DNA of 60,008 bases from JBBRMY01 sp038230595 (GTDB lineage Bacteria; Bacteroidota; Ignavibacteria; Tepidaquicellales; Tepidaquicellaceae). The stretch spans positions 1 through 60,008 of the forward strand of contig JBBRMY010000003.1 in assembly GCA_038230595.1 (NCBI GenBank), read 5' to 3'. The notes under the pieces are model-generated. The model was given only the letters and a program-made list of their open reading frames with translations, had not been told where the DNA came from and searched no databases. Of this stretch, positions 7,928 through 16,581 are shown in pieces. Every line of letters starts with the position of its first letter. The first letter of the stretch is position 1. The position numbers and the translations under genes are program-made.

Positions 7928-7974
7928 GGGATCTCCGATTAAAGCGTTCGGGAACGACATATCTAGATGACAGA

Positions 7975-9285
7975 TCAGGGCTTACCCAATATCTTAAACA
8001 TATTTTTCTTATACGCTTCAACGCCGGGCTGGTCGAATGGGTTGATGCCGAGAATATATCCGCTGACACCGCAAGCTTTTTCGAAGAAATAAATTAATTG
8101 TCCTAAATATCTTTCGTTAAGTTCAGGAATTAATATCTGCATAACCGGGACATTACCATCTTTATGTGCTTGAACTGTTCCATCTTTTGCGGCTTCGTTG
8201 ATCTCATTAATTCTCTTGCCCGCTATGTAATTCAACTCGTCAGTATCATCATCTTCTTTGGGTACTATTAATTTTTCTTTAGCTGTCTCAACAAACAGAA
8301 CTGTCTCCATTATTTTTCTCATACCTTCCTGCATATACTGCCCCATAGAATGAAGGTCGGTCGTAAGATTCACTCCCGATGGATAGATACCTGTTTCATC
8401 TTTTCCTTCGCTTTCGCCGTAAAGCTGCTTCCACCATTCAATAAAATAATTCATTGATGGCTGATAGCTTGCAACTATTTCAATGAGCTTATCTTTTTTA
8501 TAAAGTATATTCCTTACAGCCGCATAAAGGTCAGCGGGATTGTCAAATATATCCTCTTCTTTGTTAAGAAATTTTTCCATTTCTGCTGCGCCTTCTACAA
8601 GCTCGCGTATATCAAATCCGGCAGCAGCAATCGGAAGCAATCCGACAGGAGTCAGAACGGAATATCTTCCGCCTACATCATCAGGAATTACATAAGATTT
8701 ATACCCTTCTTTATCCGCAAGCTTTTTTAATGCGCCTTTTGTTTTATCTGTTATTGCAAATATTCTGTCCTTTGATTTCTTCTCACCGTATTTATCTACT
8801 AAATGATTTTTTAAGATCCTGAAAGCAAGTGCAGGTTCTGTGGTTGTTCCTGATTTTGAAACTACAATTAAAGAATAATCAATTTTATCGAGATGCTCTG
8901 TAAGGTCAAATAAATAATCTTCTCCAATATTGTTTCCGGCAAAGATTACTAACGGAGCTTTCCTTTTTTTTGTTGTTTGAAGGTATGGGAAATTATTTGA
9001 AAGAGAGTCTATTACAGCTCTGGCTCCAAGGTATGAACCTCCTATGCCGATCACAACAACAATATCAGAATTATCTTTTATCAGGTCACCGCTTTTTTCA
9101 ATATCTTTTAGCTCATCCTTAGTGATAGATGAAGGAAGATCAAGCCAGCCGATATATTCGCTGCCTTTTCCGGATCTGTTTTTAAGCATCGATTTAGCTT
9201 CATTAATTTTTTCGCGCATATCTTCTATCTCTTTTTTAGAGATAAAATCCATTACTCCGTCGATATTTAGTTTTATCCTTTTCAT
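7975..9285 (-). CDS. pgi: glucose-6-phosphate isomerase
   Basis: Interconverts glucose-6-phosphate and fructose-6-phosphate in glycolysis/gluconeogenesis; cytoplasmic. The sugar-phosphate-binding signature IGIGGSYLGARAVID is near residue 80, SKSGTTTEP near 145, and the family signature DVGGRYSVLTPVGLLP near 205. GESEGKDETGIYPSG and DLHSMGQYMQEG carry the catalytic region. At 436 aa it is the short, Bacillus-like form rather than the roughly 550-aa E. coli form. It is transcribed alone, with no good terminator but three palindromes just downstream. Confidence 0.95.
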   Translation of the reverse strand: MKRIKLNIDGVMDFISKKEIEDMREKINEAKSMLKNRSGKGSEYIGWLDLPSSITKDELKDIEKSGDLIKDNSDIVVVIGIGGSYLGARAVIDSLSNNFPYLQTTKKRKAPLVIFAGNNIGEDYLFDLTEHLDKIDYSLIVVSKSGTTTEPALAFRILKNHLVDKYGEKKSKDRIFAITDKTKGALKKLADKEGYKSYVIPDDVGGRYSVLTPVGLLPIAAAGFDIRELVEGAAEMEKFLNKEEDIFDNPADLYAAVRNILYKKDKLIEIVASYQPSMNYFIEWWKQLYGESEGKDETGIYPSGVNLTTDLHSMGQYMQEGMRKIMETVLFVETAKEKLIVPKEDDDTDELNYIAGKRINEINEAAKDGTVQAHKDGNVPVMQILIPELNERYLGQLIYFFEKACGVSGYILGINPFDQPGVEAYKKNMFKILGKP

Positions 9286-9354
9286 AAGAAAAATTATTTA
9301 TTTAACGTAAAGCTTAAAGTAATTTCAAGCAAAGCAAAAGCGAACTCACGCAAT

Positions 9355-9500
9355 GCTCGCAAAGGCGCAAAGGCGCAAAGGCGCAAAGCTTTTATTGAAA
9401 TAGTTATTACTTAAAAACTTTTAAAAGTTATTCTTTAAATAAAAGCAATGAAACAAAAATATTAAAGCTCACTTCTATTTTTCTTTGCGCCTTTGCGAGC
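9355..9500. repeat. GCAAAGGC octamer tandem repeat with an inverted arm 110 bp away
   Basis: GCAAAGGC occurs almost four times in tandem at 9359-9389. GCTCGCAAAGGCGCAAAG at 9355-9372 is repeated in perfect inverted form at 9483-9500, giving an 18-bp stem around an AT-rich loop of 110 bp. The element fills the gap between pgi (start 9285) and the nucleotidase gene (stop 9522). GCGCAAAGGC repeats of this kind are dispersed in many genomes (recalled, not searched). Confidence 0.85.
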
Positions 9501-9521
9501 TTGGCGCGAACAAAAATTACA

Positions 9522-10067
9522 TCACTTCGAACCAAAAAGAACTTCGTGATAATTATCCCAGGTAAGCCGTCTTTTATTTTCTTTGCTGTTGTAAGGCTGA
9601 TCGTAAAGTACATGTTCCCATTCCGGAGTAATTGCTCCTTTCATGTCCGGTCGGTCGTCAATAAGAATATCCCCGCGTACCATAGTTTTATCTGCAGTCA
9701 TTATTATTTTCCGTACCCATTCATTCCCAAGATGCTCTTCAACCCATTCATATTTTTCAAGTACGCAATTATGGAATTGAGGTAACATTGGAGAAGTACA
9801 CAGATAAACTACATGACCTTCGTCTGTCATTCTCTTAAGGGCTTCTTTGCAGCCTATGTAGACAGGCAGATTTTTATAGAAACCTGGAGCATAATAAATA
9901 TCTTCTACAAATTTATGATATTCTTTCGGATACTGAAACTTCAGGTAGAAGCCTTCCCTATCCTTCATATCAATAAAATCCTTATCGGGATGCTGCGCTT
10001 TCCATTGTCGGAGAAAATCTCCTTCAAAATCTGCAACTACACCATCCATGTCCACTAATATTACCAT
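9522..10067 (-). CDS. 5'(3')-deoxyribonucleotidase (NT5C type, HAD superfamily)
   Basis: Removes phosphate from (deoxy)nucleoside monophosphates. HAD motif I is VDMDGVVADFEGDF at the very N-terminus, with nucleophile Asp and acid/base Asp two residues later. Motif II is LCTSP near residue 93, and motifs III/IV are K127-type TADKTMVRGDILIDDRPDM. 181 aa is normal for the NT5C family and no signal is present, so it is cytoplasmic. Its ATG directly abuts the stop of the upstream peptidase-E-like gene (10067/10068), so translation is probably coupled. Confidence 0.88.
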   Translation of the reverse strand: MVILVDMDGVVADFEGDFLRQWKAQHPDKDFIDMKDREGFYLKFQYPKEYHKFVEDIYYAPGFYKNLPVYIGCKEALKRMTDEGHVVYLCTSPMLPQFHNCVLEKYEWVEEHLGNEWVRKIIMTADKTMVRGDILIDDRPDMKGAITPEWEHVLYDQPYNSKENKRRLTWDNYHEVLFGSK

Positions 10068-11321
10068 TTAATTGCTGCTTATATTTTTTGACAGAATAAT
10101 TTTTCTTACCTGATCAAAATCAGCATACACTTTCCACTCAGAAACTTTTCCATCCTTAAAAGAAGCTTTCCAGGAAGCAGGCACTTTAAATTTATTTTTT
10201 TCTTCAAGCTCCCCTTCATCAAAGTATGTTCCTTTTGCAATTCCGAAAACGGCACCTGTGTTTTTATCTGTAATTATTTCATCAGGTAGAATTGTATAAT
10301 CCGGAAAGTGAATGAAGAAATCAAACCATGCAAGCTTCATTTCTTCCTTGCCATGTATATTCACACCTGTCGAATCTGAAAATTCATGATCATCGCTCAT
10401 CAATTCAAGCAATCCATCAATATCATGATGATTGATACGGTCTATATAGTTCAGAATGATCCTTGTATTATCATCATCCGATATATTTCTTTTATCAATT
10501 TTTTCTACGGGTGCAGCTTTATCAATTGTCATGGAATTAAGGCTGTCTGCTGATTCTGCTAATTTACTTTCTTCTTTTTTATGTGGATTTTCTTTTAAAA
10601 TAAAAAACTCAGTATCATATCCAAGAAATACTGTTTCCATTTTTGTTTCCTGATAAGTCCGGACAGATTTTTTAACGTTGTAAGCAACAGCGTTTTTTCG
10701 AGAAGAGATCACATTATATAATTCATTACCAATAAAGTGCAGCCCGCAATAATCTTCTGCTCCGTATCCCGCTTTTATTTTTCCGGTTGCAACCAGATCT
10801 CTATATGATCTTCTCAGTTCGGTTCTTTCATCATAATGAGGGCAAAAGCTTCCTTTTACAAATCCAAGGCAGTCTATCCTCATCAGATCTTTATCAGTAG
10901 GATTGTATAATCCGTCCTGAAACCATACGATTGCTCCGGCACTCATTCCCGAAAGAACAATTCCCTGTTCCCATGCTTTACGCATTATCTTATCGATGCC
11001 GAATTTTTTCCACTGCATCATGAGAATACGAGTGCTACCGCCTCCGACAAAAACAATATCGTTGCCAAGAATAATGTTTTCGAGATTACCTTTTGGAAGA
11101 TCTAATAAGGATATGTGGGAAGGAATGCAATTCTGCTTTTCAAATGAATCATAAAACCTGTCAATATAATCCTGCGCATCCCCGCCGGCATTTGCAAAAA
11201 AGCATATTTTAGGTTTTTCTTTACCACAGGAATTTAAAATGTACTTATCTAAAAGAGGGTTTTCAGGTTCCATTGAAAAGCCCCCGCCTCCAAGGGCTAT
11301 TACCTGTCGAAGTTTTTTCAA
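10068..11321 (-). CDS. peptidase E-like protein (family S51) fused to a SnoaL/NTF2-like domain
   Basis: Residues 1-235 are a full S51 domain related to aspartyl dipeptidase PepE: ALGGGGFSM at the start, FVGGGSTRILM near 101-110, nucleophile S127 in SGMSAGAIVWF and CPHYDER near 170. After a polar linker (about 245-285), residues about 288-410 form an NTF2/SnoaL-like cone (IILNYIDRINHHDIDGLLELM, then GKEEMKLAWFDFF, then WKASFKDGKVSEWKVYAD). S51 enzymes are usually about 230 aa, so the tail is an extra domain. The SnoaL-like part may bind a ligand or dimerise; this is inference. It is first in a two-gene unit with the nucleotidase. Confidence 0.85.
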   Translation of the reverse strand: MKKLRQVIALGGGGFSMEPENPLLDKYILNSCGKEKPKICFFANAGGDAQDYIDRFYDSFEKQNCIPSHISLLDLPKGNLENIILGNDIVFVGGGSTRILMMQWKKFGIDKIMRKAWEQGIVLSGMSAGAIVWFQDGLYNPTDKDLMRIDCLGFVKGSFCPHYDERTELRRSYRDLVATGKIKAGYGAEDYCGLHFIGNELYNVISSRKNAVAYNVKKSVRTYQETKMETVFLGYDTEFFILKENPHKKEESKLAESADSLNSMTIDKAAPVEKIDKRNISDDDNTRIILNYIDRINHHDIDGLLELMSDDHEFSDSTGVNIHGKEEMKLAWFDFFIHFPDYTILPDEIITDKNTGAVFGIAKGTYFDEGELEEKNKFKVPASWKASFKDGKVSEWKVYADFDQVRKIILSKNISSN

Positions 11322-11410
11322 ATGTTTTTTATATCCGGTCTGATGAAGTATTAATTAATAAATATAATAATATGTGCATCGTGCTTAAAGGTAATTATCT
11401 CAAGTTGAGC

Positions 11411-12178
11411 TCAAATGAATACTGAAAAAATTATAAGAACTCCGCCGACAAAAAAGCTGACTGAGTTTGCAAGAAAGCTTAGAATAAATGAAGACTTCAT
11501 TGAAATATAATTCTTACAGAAATAATTAATGAACAGAGCTTCAAAAACAAAAGCAAAGATCTCGCCTATGATTATCCCTATAAAAATATTTGGAATAAGG
11601 GTGAAGCCAAACCAAACCAAAGGTATGGTTATTAAATTTGCAAGAAGAAGGTAAAGCAGAATTGAATAATTTCTTCTTGTAAGCTTAATAAAAATCCATG
11701 CTGTACCAAGCTCAAGAAGAAGGGTTAAGATAAGTGATTTAAAAAAGAATGGAAGCGTTCTTGTAGATGTCCAGAAAGAAGTAACATCCTCTACCAGCAG
11801 ATCATTTTCTCTTACGGTTACTTTAAAATCAGAGTTGAAGCTATTTCTTTCAAAAATATTGCTTATTCTTTCTTTATCATTAAATCTAATAATTATCCTG
11901 TTAAAATCCTTATATCCATATGCCATTGACTTACCCTTATCGTGATCAACTGTAAATCTCTGAGGACCCATTGTTTTGAGAGTATCAAACAAGGCTGCAT
12001 TAAGAGTGTCAGAGCCAAGCTGAAATCCTGTATTTACCTGTAATCCTTCAAGACCTTTATCATATACCAGTGTGAAATGCATTGAAGGCTTTGGTCCTGC
12101 ATCTGCAAACAAAACATTATTTGACAGAACGAATAAAACTAAAAGCAGAAAACAGAATTTAAAGAGATATTTCCGCAT
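11411..12178 (-). CDS. integral membrane protein with exported N-terminal domain, function unknown
   Basis: I do not recognise a characterised family. MRKYLFKFCFLLLVLFVLSNNVLFADAGPKPSM is a signal peptide followed by the DAGPKPSM text seen in other uncharacterised membrane proteins. Residues about 25-150 are a soluble, probably periplasmic domain. About residues 150-255 contain four or five strongly hydrophobic helices, including one with an acidic residue (IIIGEIFAFVFEALFI). It lies 33 bp downstream of the DUF2007 gene on the same strand and may be cotranscribed with it. Confidence 0.7.
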   Translation of the reverse strand: MRKYLFKFCFLLLVLFVLSNNVLFADAGPKPSMHFTLVYDKGLEGLQVNTGFQLGSDTLNAALFDTLKTMGPQRFTVDHDKGKSMAYGYKDFNRIIIRFNDKERISNIFERNSFNSDFKVTVRENDLLVEDVTSFWTSTRTLPFFFKSLILTLLLELGTAWIFIKLTRRNYSILLYLLLANLITIPLVWFGFTLIPNIFIGIIIGEIFAFVFEALFINYFCKNYISMKSSFILSFLANSVSFFVGGVLIIFSVFI

Positions 12179-12211
12179 AAGATTTTAATTAAGAGTATTT
12201 AAATGTAATTT

Positions 12212-12478
12212 TTATTCGGGTTTTGAATCTTCCAGCCCTTCTAAAAGTGTACGAGCCTGTTGTGCATCTGTTTCCAGCACCTGGATCTGAATTTCGCCGG
12301 TTACAGGGTTAAAGCCCGTTCCAACCACACCTATTCCTATTAAATTTTCTACTCCTTCACCCATAACACTATATCTGATATCTGCTTCATCCAGCATTGA
12401 TTTAGCAAGTGCGATCAGTGCTTCATTGCCGCTTCTGAAAACTGTAACTGAATGGACGTTATCTTCATGATTAACCAT
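12212..12478 (-). CDS. DUF2007 family protein
   Basis: An 88-residue cytoplasmic protein. VTVFRSGNEALIALAKSMLDEADIRYSVMGEG is the usual start of DUF2007 (a strand, then a helix ending in 'L...gI'), and IQIQVLETDAQQARTLLEGL is the usual closing strand-helix. The family resembles ferredoxin-like small sensors but has no proven role. It is the second DUF2007 gene in the window, the other being cut by the left edge. It is followed on the same strand by the membrane protein at 11411-12178. Confidence 0.75.
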   Translation of the reverse strand: MVNHEDNVHSVTVFRSGNEALIALAKSMLDEADIRYSVMGEGVENLIGIGVVGTGFNPVTGEIQIQVLETDAQQARTLLEGLEDSKPE

Positions 12479-12557
12479 AATCTATATGTTTGATTTAAAT
12501 TAACTCTTATTAAGTCTAAATTGAATGTATGTTTTATAGTTCCAAATCCATAGGTTC

Positions 12558-13205
12558 TCATGTTCTTTTAAGCTGACGCATTGTTATAATTCGTATTCCG
12601 GGCATTGGACTTTCAACTGCATAAAGTAAAGACTTAACTACTCTGTCAAGCTTTACTAATCCAAAATCTATTGCTTTATCTTTTAAAGATGGGACCATGC
12701 CGGCAATAATGTACATTGGAGTTAAGATCAATGGCCAATAATGACCGGGACCAATAACATACCATGGTCTAACAATATAACCGTTCATTCCGCTTTCTTT
12801 TATAAGTCGTTCTCCTTCAATTCTTACATCAACATATGCTTTAAGGAACGGAGAAGGATTTGTTACACTGATATATATAAAATTCTTTATCCCGGCTTCC
12901 TTTGCATTTTTTACTGATGCCGTTACAGAGGCAAGATCGATTTCGCGGAATAAATTATCTTTTCCGGGACCGGGATGAGCAACTCCTGTCAACTGAATGA
13001 AAGTATCACATGGAAAAATTTTATCATGAAATGTTTCTGCTTTTAGAGCATCTCCGATTATAACATTGCAGCCCTCAGGAAGCTTTATTTCAGAGCCTTT
13101 TCTTGCAAGTGCATATACCTCGTGACCTTTTGCTAATAAGCACATAATAATGCTTTTACCAATATAACCTGTCCCCCCGGATATAAAAACTTTTTTTCTA
13201 TTCAA
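12558..13205 (-). CDS. NAD(P)-binding Rossmann-fold protein (atypical SDR/epimerase-like)
   Basis: The nucleotide-binding motif GGTGYIGKSI is at residues 10-19 and ALARKGSE is the expected end of the second strand. YISVTNPSPFLKAYVDVRIEGERLIKESGMNGYIVRPWYVIGPG matches the active region and substrate loop of atypical short-chain dehydrogenases (NmrA/complex I NDUFA9-like group). The canonical YxxxK is replaced by a Y-x-x-x-R arrangement (AYVDVR), so catalysis is uncertain; it may be a binding protein. It has 215 aa, no signal, and stands alone at the end of the minus-strand block. Confidence 0.75.
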   Translation of the reverse strand: MNRKKVFISGGTGYIGKSIIMCLLAKGHEVYALARKGSEIKLPEGCNVIIGDALKAETFHDKIFPCDTFIQLTGVAHPGPGKDNLFREIDLASVTASVKNAKEAGIKNFIYISVTNPSPFLKAYVDVRIEGERLIKESGMNGYIVRPWYVIGPGHYWPLILTPMYIIAGMVPSLKDKAIDFGLVKLDRVVKSLLYAVESPMPGIRIITMRQLKRT

Positions 13206-13315
13206 TATGTTTAAAAATAAGCTCCCAAAACCTTAAAAATACACCCATAATTGTTGAATTAACCATTCTAATTGATTATGTTTAATTATACATAAAAAAA
13301 CCAAATTAAGATAAA

Positions 13316-15544
13316 ATGAAAAGGATTTTACCGGTTATTATTTTCTTATTACTTACATCTCTGACCTATGCTCAAAAGTCAGTAACAAATCTTTTCTCAC
13401 TTAAAAACAACCTTTCTATATCTCAGAAAAACTTAGTGGATAAAGAAGTTAAAGACGCTTTAATACTTCAGCCTGATGCAGAAGTTTTAAGACAGCTATT
13501 CGCTGAAAAAAATTACAGTCTTTCAATATCCCTGCCGCTTAAGCAGAATGTCAATATAACTCTTGATCTCATTAAATTTAATGTAACTGAAAGTGGTACA
13601 AAATTTATTAACCGTACTGCAGCAGGAAATCAGGAAGTTTCTCTGAAAGAAAATGATCTCATAATTTCTTATACAGGTAAAATAAACGGATTCGACAAGT
13701 CATTCGTTTTTATAACAATATATAATGAACAGCTTTCCGGATATCTGATTGCAGGAAATGACACATATACAATCGGTTCACTTAATGAAAAAGATATTAA
13801 TTCATCTTATGTAATATTTCAGGAAAGTAAAAGGACAACAGGAACAAAATTCAAATGCGGAACAAATGATGCTGAGCTTCCTGCATCTATCAGAGAGGAA
13901 ATGAAAAAAATTAACAAGGACGGCTCAGGTGAAAAATTAACAACAACTTTATTAAAAGCAAATATTGCAATCGATGTGGATTTTTTAAGCTATAACACAT
14001 ACGGCAGCTCTATACCTACTGCAACTGCATGGGCACTTGCACAAATGGCTGGAGTATCTGCAGTGTATCTACATGATGAAAATGTTCAAATGACTGTGCC
14101 CTATATAAGAATATGGACTGTTGCAGATCCATATAGTTCAACAGCATCAGGAAATCAAATGCTTACTAATCTCAGAACTGAATGGTTAAATAACCAAAGT
14201 AGTGTTCAGCGTACCGTTGTTCACTTACTTTCCAGAAGACAGGATGTTGATGTTGCAGGAATTGCTTACTTGGATGTACTTTGCAACACAAATTTTGGTT
14301 ATGGTTTGGCTACATCATTAAACGCTGGCTCAAATCTGCTTCCAAACTATTCCTACAATATTGAAGTATCTGCTCATGAACTTGGACATAATTTCGGATC
14401 GCCTCATACTCATAATTGCAGTTGGGCAGGAGGTCCGATAGATACATGCGAACAAATAGAAGGCGGCTGCTACAGCGGACCAAGACATCAAACTATAGGA
14501 ACTATCATGAGCTATTGTGATGTATATGTTGCAGGCGCAGTCACAATGACATTGGGTTCTCAGCCATCAGCTTTAATAAGATCAAGAGCTGAATCTGCCG
14601 GCTGTATAGGACCCGCTTCCAGACAGTTAATATTAGGCACGCCAAACGGAGGGGAAACTTTCAGAACGGGCAACGTATCTTCGATCTGGTGGGGGGCAGG
14701 AATAACAACAAATGTTAACATTGAACTTTCAACGAACAATGGTACTTCATGGACAGAAATTGCAACAAATATTCCTGCACAGACAAGAACATATCCCTGG
14801 ACAATTCCTTATATTGCCAGCTCAACACAATCAAAAATTAGAATATATGAAACCGGAAATCCTTCTAACGGAGATACAACTGATGGAGCATTTACTATCC
14901 GACTTGCCTTAAAAACTTTTGCGAATACCTATCCACCTAATTTTACTCAGATAAATACGAACGTAAATAATCCAAGTCCGTATACTTTTACCTGGTCAAG
15001 CGCAGGCTTGCATCCTTCAATAAGATATGCATGGAAAATAAAAAAGACTGGCTTTCCGGAATTCAAATTTATCAGCAATAACGGCGGCGCGGATTCTTCA
15101 TTCTCGATCCGAAGAAGCCTTCTTGATTCAGTTGCCGGAACATTCGGAGGAAGTGATTCATTACTTTGCACCTGGAATGCATGGGCTTACACAGATCTTG
15201 ATTCAGCTTCAAGCACTTCATCGCTTATTATAATAAAAAGAAACTCAACAGGTATAACAAATATATCATCGGGAATTCCTGATAAATTTGACTTAGGAAA
15301 TAATTATCCGAACCCTTTCAATCCGGTTACAAATTTTAAATTTGATCTTCCGAAGAATTCAGAAGTTTCGATAAGAATTTATGATTCACAGGGAAAGGAA
15401 GTTGCCGAGTTAATAAATACTAAACTTAATGCGGGTTCATATACCTATCAATGGAATGCTCAGACGGCTTCAAGCGGAATATATTTTTACCGAATGAAGG
15501 CTGAAGATTTTGTTTCCACAAAGAGAATGGTATTGGTAAAGTAA
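13316..15544 (+). CDS. secreted zinc metalloprotease (M12B/reprolysin-like) with T9SS sorting domain
   Basis: Signal peptide at residues 1-20 (MKRILPVIIFLLLTSLTYAQ), then a propeptide-like region to about 200. The catalytic domain has the extended zinc site HELGHNFGSPH (ligands H354, H358, H364; catalytic E355) and a downstream Met-turn in IMSYCD (M398), the metzincin pattern. A Ser-Thr-rich/Kre9-like beta domain follows (NGGETFRTGNVSSIWW, about 443-525). Next is a second beta domain, and then the T9SS type A sorting domain from about 658 (NNYPNPFNPVTNFKFDLP) to MVLVK at the end. Such proteins cross the outer membrane through T9SS and are released or anchored. It is first in a run of T9SS cargo genes. 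Confidence 0.92.
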   Translation: MKRILPVIIFLLLTSLTYAQKSVTNLFSLKNNLSISQKNLVDKEVKDALILQPDAEVLRQLFAEKNYSLSISLPLKQNVNITLDLIKFNVTESGTKFINRTAAGNQEVSLKENDLIISYTGKINGFDKSFVFITIYNEQLSGYLIAGNDTYTIGSLNEKDINSSYVIFQESKRTTGTKFKCGTNDAELPASIREEMKKINKDGSGEKLTTTLLKANIAIDVDFLSYNTYGSSIPTATAWALAQMAGVSAVYLHDENVQMTVPYIRIWTVADPYSSTASGNQMLTNLRTEWLNNQSSVQRTVVHLLSRRQDVDVAGIAYLDVLCNTNFGYGLATSLNAGSNLLPNYSYNIEVSAHELGHNFGSPHTHNCSWAGGPIDTCEQIEGGCYSGPRHQTIGTIMSYCDVYVAGAVTMTLGSQPSALIRSRAESAGCIGPASRQLILGTPNGGETFRTGNVSSIWWGAGITTNVNIELSTNNGTSWTEIATNIPAQTRTYPWTIPYIASSTQSKIRIYETGNPSNGDTTDGAFTIRLALKTFANTYPPNFTQINTNVNNPSPYTFTWSSAGLHPSIRYAWKIKKTGFPEFKFISNNGGADSSFSIRRSLLDSVAGTFGGSDSLLCTWNAWAYTDLDSASSTSSLIIIKRNSTGITNISSGIPDKFDLGNNYPNPFNPVTNFKFDLPKNSEVSIRIYDSQGKEVAELINTKLNAGSYTYQWNAQTASSGIYFYRMKAEDFVSTKRMVLVK

Positions 15545-15654
15545 AAGCCGATCCAACTTGTTATATTCAATTGAATCAGTAAAGCTTTTAAAAACGAGCC
15601 GAAAAACACCGAAATAGAATATCCTGTTCCGGTGAACATATATTTAATAATTTT

Positions 15655-16548
15655 ATGAAATCGACTCTTTTACTTTTTTTGTTTCTGTTAAGCTCAAATG
15701 CTTACTGTACAATTATTAACATAACAGTTAATACGAGATTTTTTGCTCCCAATTCTATAAATGGGACAGTTGGAGATACTCTCAATTTTCAATGGGTAGA
15801 AGGATTTCATACTACTACATGTGACGGAACTAATGGGTCAACACTTCCACCCGGAGCTAACCCATGGGACAGTCCAATGGATGCCACAACACCTAATTTT
15901 ATGTATATAATTAATGTTCCCGGATCTTATCACTTTATCTGCCTGTTTCATGCTCCGCTAATGTCGGGTGATCTTAATGTAGTACTGCCGGTAGAGCTTG
16001 TAAGCTTTTCTGCAAGTGCAGGAATAAATCATGTCAGGCTTAACTGGACTACAAACTATGAGATCAACAATGCCGGGTTTGACATAGAAAGAAAATCCGC
16101 AGCTGAAACATGGCGCAGTTTAGGAAATGTATCCGGACATGGAAATACAAAAATTCCAATTAATTATACATTCACTGATAACAATGTCACAGCAGGTTCA
16201 TATGGTTACCGATTAAAGCAATTGGACTTTAATGGAAAATATAAATACTATTACTTAGCATATGAAGTAATAGTTGGAATTCCGGAAAAGTTCAGCTTAT
16301 CCCAAAACTTCCCAAATCCATTCAATCCTTCAACAAAGATAAACTTTGATCTGCCGGTCAGTTCGATTGTCAGGTTAGAGGTTTTTGATATCGAAGGAAA
16401 AACAAAAGCAGTCCTGATAGACGGAATTATAAATGCCGGCTCTCATTCTGTTGAACTTAATTCTTCTACTTTTACAAGCGGAGTTTATTTTTATAGAATA
16501 AAAGCGGGAGAATTTACATCTACAAAAAGAATGGTGCTTTTAAAATAA
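15655..16548 (+). CDS. secreted cupredoxin-like protein with T9SS sorting domain
   Basis: Signal peptide to about residue 18. Residues 20-110 read as a plastocyanin/amicyanin-like beta-sandwich: NTRFFAPNSINGTVGDTLNFQW, then GFHTTTC, then YHFICLFHAPLMSGDLNVV. Candidate type-1 copper ligands are H52, C96, H99 and M103. Residues 111-297 are a module (LPVELVSF...VRLNWTTNYEINNAGFDIERK, then the NFPNPFNPSTKINFDLP sorting domain) shared with the next two T9SS genes. The protein would be exported to the cell surface, where a copper site could carry electrons or bind copper. It is a short gene between two secreted proteases; the roughly 110-bp gap before it holds no clear terminator. Confidence 0.85.
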   Translation: MKSTLLLFLFLLSSNAYCTIINITVNTRFFAPNSINGTVGDTLNFQWVEGFHTTTCDGTNGSTLPPGANPWDSPMDATTPNFMYIINVPGSYHFICLFHAPLMSGDLNVVLPVELVSFSASAGINHVRLNWTTNYEINNAGFDIERKSAAETWRSLGNVSGHGNTKIPINYTFTDNNVTAGSYGYRLKQLDFNGKYKYYYLAYEVIVGIPEKFSLSQNFPNPFNPSTKINFDLPVSSIVRLEVFDIEGKTKAVLIDGIINAGSHSVELNSSTFTSGVYFYRIKAGEFTSTKRMVLLK

Positions 16549-16581
16549 TTTTTAAATCTGCCCGATTTAAAATAAATCTCT

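Noticed and set aside
7857..8069. 70-codon minus-strand frame near the pgi stop
   Set aside because: It overlaps pgi in another frame and consists partly of palindromes.
15565..15576. 12-bp palindrome ATTCAATTGAAT after the metalloprotease gene
   Set aside because: Isolated AT-rich palindrome without context; plausible by chance.
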